Positions 16,254-18,086 of a stretch of DNA of 18,086 bases are shown one piece after another (within the stretch, counting starts at the first letter, position 1; every line of letters starts with the position of its first letter). The notes below the pieces were generated by a model. The model saw only the letters and a list, made by a program, of their open reading frames with translations. It was not told the origin of the DNA and ran no database searches. Both the position numbers and the translations under genes were made by a program. The DNA comes from Pseudomonadota bacterium (lineage in GTDB: Bacteria > Myxococcota > UBA9042 > PHBI01). The stretch lies in assembly GCA_005772945.1 (NCBI GenBank), contig SXIE01000479.1, forward strand, positions 1 through 18,086, given 5' to 3'.

Positions 16254-17628
16254 ACGCGCGAGCCAGCACAAGCCCCGCGACCGCGATGGAGGCCGCTCCG
16301 CCGTCGCTCAACGCGCCTCCGCCACACCCGTCTGCAGCGCCCGCGACCGGCTCGCCGCGCGCAGTCTCGGTGGCCGCGGCGGCCTCTGCGTCGCCCGCAC
16401 CCTCGCTGTCGCCCATCACCTCGGGCGCACCTTCGCCGATGCCGTCCGGCGCGGGCGGCGTCGCGAAGCCGAAGTACCCGCGCAGGAACTCCAGCTCCTT
16501 GCGGCACATCTCGGTGGCCTCGGGTCGGGTCGGGCACGCGACCGGCCCCGCGATGTCGTCGAAGCCCACCGCCAGTGGCGCGAACGTCCGCCCGTCCGCC
16601 GCCACGCCCCAGGTCAGGCCGTCCTGCCATGGGACGCCGCACGCGAAGAGCTGGCCGTCGTGAAACGTGAGGCACGCGCCGTGAGGGCTACCCGCGAGGC
16701 CCTCGAACGTGCCGCCCCCGTCGCCCGAGCGGTAGACAGCGCGCGTCGGACTCTGCACCCAGACGGTCGCGCCGTCCTCGCTCTGTGCAAACGCCGCGAG
16801 GGGACCGTCGACCGTCAATACGTCCACAAAGTGGGCGCCGCCATCGGTCGTGCGCAGGAGCCGGTCGCCCGCGTCCGACTGACGCACCAGCCACATCGTC
16901 AGCGGGTCCGCGCGCGACACCCCGAGCGGCAGGATCGCCTCGCCCGCCGCGAGCCCCTGAGGCCATTCGTCCCAGTGCGCGCCCGCATCGGCGCTATGGA
17001 CCAGCAGCGACTCGCCGATCGTCGTCGAGGAGGACGCGCTCGCGTAAAGGTGCCCGCCGCGCGCCCGCACGCCGGTCACGGTGAACCCGGGGCGGTCGTA
17101 GACCACGCGGATCGCGTCGGGCGTGCCGTGAACGATGCGCCCCGCGTGCGCCGCGGCCACTGGATCATTGCGTCCACATGCAAGGAATGCCGTCGCGTCG
17201 TCCGGATCGGCGATGACCTCGGTGACCGTCAGAGCCTCGGTCCCGGCCACCGTCGCGAAGTTGCAGGCGCTCGCGTCGCTGGCCGCGAAGACCCCGAACG
17301 CGAACCCGCCCGAGGTCGTCGCGGCGACGACGCGACCCGAGCCGAGCCAGATCCACGCGTCGAGCGAGCGCGGCTCGCCGGTGACCAACGTCTCGCACAC
17401 GAACAGCGTCGAGCCGCCAGCGACGGCCTGCCACAGGCCGCCGAAGTTGGTCCCATAGAGCGTGCCCCCCGTCGCGCCGAACGCGATGCCATTGGCGGTC
17501 GGCAGGGTTCCATGCGCGCGGGCGATGCCCGAGGCGAGGAGCAGCGCGAGCGCCATCGAGGCCCGCAAGATGCGGTGGTGCGGCATGCTCGGTCCCGGCG
17601 TGGCGTCACGTCGCGCGAGGTTCGTCAT
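16219..17628 (-). CDS. exported Asp-box (BNR) propeller protein with a MYXO-CTERM-like tail
   Basis: ATG 17628 overlaps the TGA of the upstream PEGA gene (ATGA), giving 469 residues; ATG 17586 (MPHHRILRAS) is an alternative just ahead of the signal peptide. A hydrophobic core and IARAHG mark signal peptidase I cleavage near residue 38. The body is a propeller with at least three Asp-box motifs (SADAGAHW, TTDGGAHF, SGDGGGTF), as in sialidase/BNR and Ycf48-like folds. No sialidase catalytic set is evident. A Glu/Ala-rich linker leads to DGCGGG, a hydrophobic stretch (AASIAVAGLVLA) and an Arg cluster (RRRPRRAR). That order (Cys, hydrophobic, basic) resembles MYXO-CTERM sorting tails and suggests myxosortase-type processing and surface display. 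The binding partner is unknown. Confidence 0.8.
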   Translation of the reverse strand: MTNLARRDATPGPSMPHHRILRASMALALLLASGIARAHGTLPTANGIAFGATGGTLYGTNFGGLWQAVAGGSTLFVCETLVTGEPRSLDAWIWLGSGRVVAATTSGGFAFGVFAASDASACNFATVAGTEALTVTEVIADPDDATAFLACGRNDPVAAAHAGRIVHGTPDAIRVVYDRPGFTVTGVRARGGHLYASASSSTTIGESLLVHSADAGAHWDEWPQGLAAGEAILPLGVSRADPLTMWLVRQSDAGDRLLRTTDGGAHFVDVLTVDGPLAAFAQSEDGATVWVQSPTRAVYRSGDGGGTFEGLAGSPHGACLTFHDGQLFACGVPWQDGLTWGVAADGRTFAPLAVGFDDIAGPVACPTRPEATEMCRKELEFLRGYFGFATPPAPDGIGEGAPEVMGDSEGAGDAEAAAATETARGEPVAGAADGCGGGALSDGGAASIAVAGLVLARAFSARRRPRRAR

Positions 17629-18086
17629 CTCGGCGGCCGCTTGGTTTCCATGTAGCACTTGGCAAGCGCGGGACCGTCGGCGGTGATCTTGACCGTGATG
17701 ACCTGCCGCGGCGCTTGCGGATTGTCGCAAATGACCGTGGCCTTGCCGACCGGCACTTCGATCGTCTTGGGGGACGATCCGAGCAGCTTGCCATTGACCG
17801 TGATGTCGGCCCACGGCTGGGCCTGCACGGTCAGGATCTGGGTATGCTTGATCGGCGTCCCGATGTGTCCGACGCCCGCATCGCGCGCGGGTTGCGTGTC
17901 GGCTCTAGCCTCGACCCTGGCATCGACCCCGACCTCGACCTCGCCCTCGACCTCGCCCTCGACCTCGCCCTCGACCTCGCCCTCGACCCCGACCTCGCTC
18001 TCGACCTCGCTCTCGACCTCGGACTCCGACTCGGACTCGACCTCGCTCTCGCTCTCGCTCTCGACCACGGACTCGCCCTCGCTCTC
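17625..18086 (-). CDS. PEGA-domain protein with Glu-X dipeptide tract (5' end outside window)
   Basis: The frame is open to the right edge; GTG 18068 is an in-frame codon but cannot be called the start. From the window edge about 55 residues are Glu at every second position (ESESEVESEV, then EVEGEVEGEV), then a short variable linker. The C-terminal ~65 residues are a PEGA domain: LTVQAQPWADITVNGKLLGS, then KTIEVPVGKATV and VITVKITADG, with a Cys on each side of the last strands. PEGA domains in this group are often at the C-terminus of secreted proteins or of Ser/Thr kinases, so the missing N-terminus could be either. It overlaps the Asp-box gene by four bases and is probably its operon partner. 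Confidence 0.75.
   Translation of the reverse strand, partial: ESEGESVVESESESEVESESESEVESEVESEVGVEGEVEGEVEGEVEGEVEVGVDARVEARADTQPARDAGVGHIGTPIKHTQILTVQAQPWADITVNGKLLGSSPKTIEVPVGKATVICDNPQAPRQVITVKITADGPALAKCYMETKRPPR
17923..18086. repeat. hexanucleotide tandem repeat within the PEGA gene
   Basis: On the + strand the unit is CTCGMC/CTCGCT-like (mostly CTCGCC and CTCGAC, then CTCGCT), repeated about 25 times with point variants to the window edge. A perfect higher-order 12-base unit (CTCGCCCTCGAC) recurs several times near 17938-17985. As a multiple of three it keeps the frame, so slippage would lengthen or shorten the Glu-X tract without breaking the gene. Confidence 0.85.

Noticed and set aside
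14526..16271. 581-codon open frame on the - strand opposite the unknown lipoprotein and hutF start
   Set aside because: It is composed largely of Arg, Gly, Glu and Asp with no motif, signal or ribosome binding site, as expected for the antisense frame of GC-rich genes. The + strand gene has a signal peptide and Shine-Dalgarno.
17629..17814. upstream extension of the Asp-box protein to 17814
   Set aside because: The extra 62 residues are His/Gln/Arg-rich, overlap the PEGA domain in another frame, and precede the signal peptide; ATG 17628 overlapping the PEGA stop fits better.
17923..18086. CRISPR-like array at the right edge
   Set aside because: The repeats are 6-12 bases, contiguous, without unique spacers, and keep a coding frame; this is a coding microsatellite.

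Overview
The window is very GC-rich bacterial DNA with tightly packed genes; no gap between genes exceeds about 110 bases, and I see no tRNA, rRNA, CRISPR array or insertion sequence. The protein repertoire points to a delta-proteobacterial lineage in the wide sense (Myxococcota, Bradymonadota or a relative). It has several lipoproteins with Cys-rich, thrombospondin-3-like, MopE-like and RCC1 modules, a C-terminal tail resembling MYXO-CTERM, a PEGA protein, and a multihaem cytochrome with Geobacter-type haem modules. The genus cannot be fixed from the sequence.

Layout. 2-1228 (+) is the 3' part of a MaeB-type malic enzyme carrying a phosphotransacetylase-like domain. 1339-5423 (+) is a two-gene unit: a six-bladed NHL-propeller lipoprotein whose stop overlaps the start of a large exported multihaem cytochrome c. 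The cytochrome has 13 canonical and up to 3 variant haem motifs and a complete seven-bladed YVTN-type propeller inserted between haems 13 and 14. 5478-6530 (-) is an EamA/DMT permease with a His-rich tail, broken by one in-frame TAG. It is divergent from a GST-family gene (6624-7421, +). 7477-12404 (+) is another coupled pair of surface proteins: a mosaic lipoprotein with four tandem CBM-like beta-sandwich repeats, then a Cys-rich protein with a seven-bladed RCC1 propeller. 12436-13638 (-) is a lipoprotein with two PPC-like domains on a Thr/Val/Asp-rich stalk. 13690-14859 (-) is a formimidoylglutamate deiminase (HutF) lacking the usual N-terminus. 14895-16253 (+) is an unrecognised lipoprotein. 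16219-17628 (-) is an exported Asp-box (BNR) propeller protein with a hydrophobic, Arg-rich C-terminal tail. It is coupled to an upstream PEGA-domain protein (17625 to the window end, -) with a long Glu-X dipeptide tract encoded by hexanucleotide repeats.

Taken together, the window is mainly a cell-envelope and surface-protein region with two or three metabolic genes among them. Four different beta-propeller families occur in 18 kb. The most distinctive item is the NHL-lipoprotein/propeller-cytochrome pair. I infer that it is an outer-surface electron-transfer module, because its haem modules resemble those of Geobacter extracellular cytochromes. Neither a porin nor an inner-membrane quinol oxidase lies in the window, so the circuit cannot be completed from this sequence.
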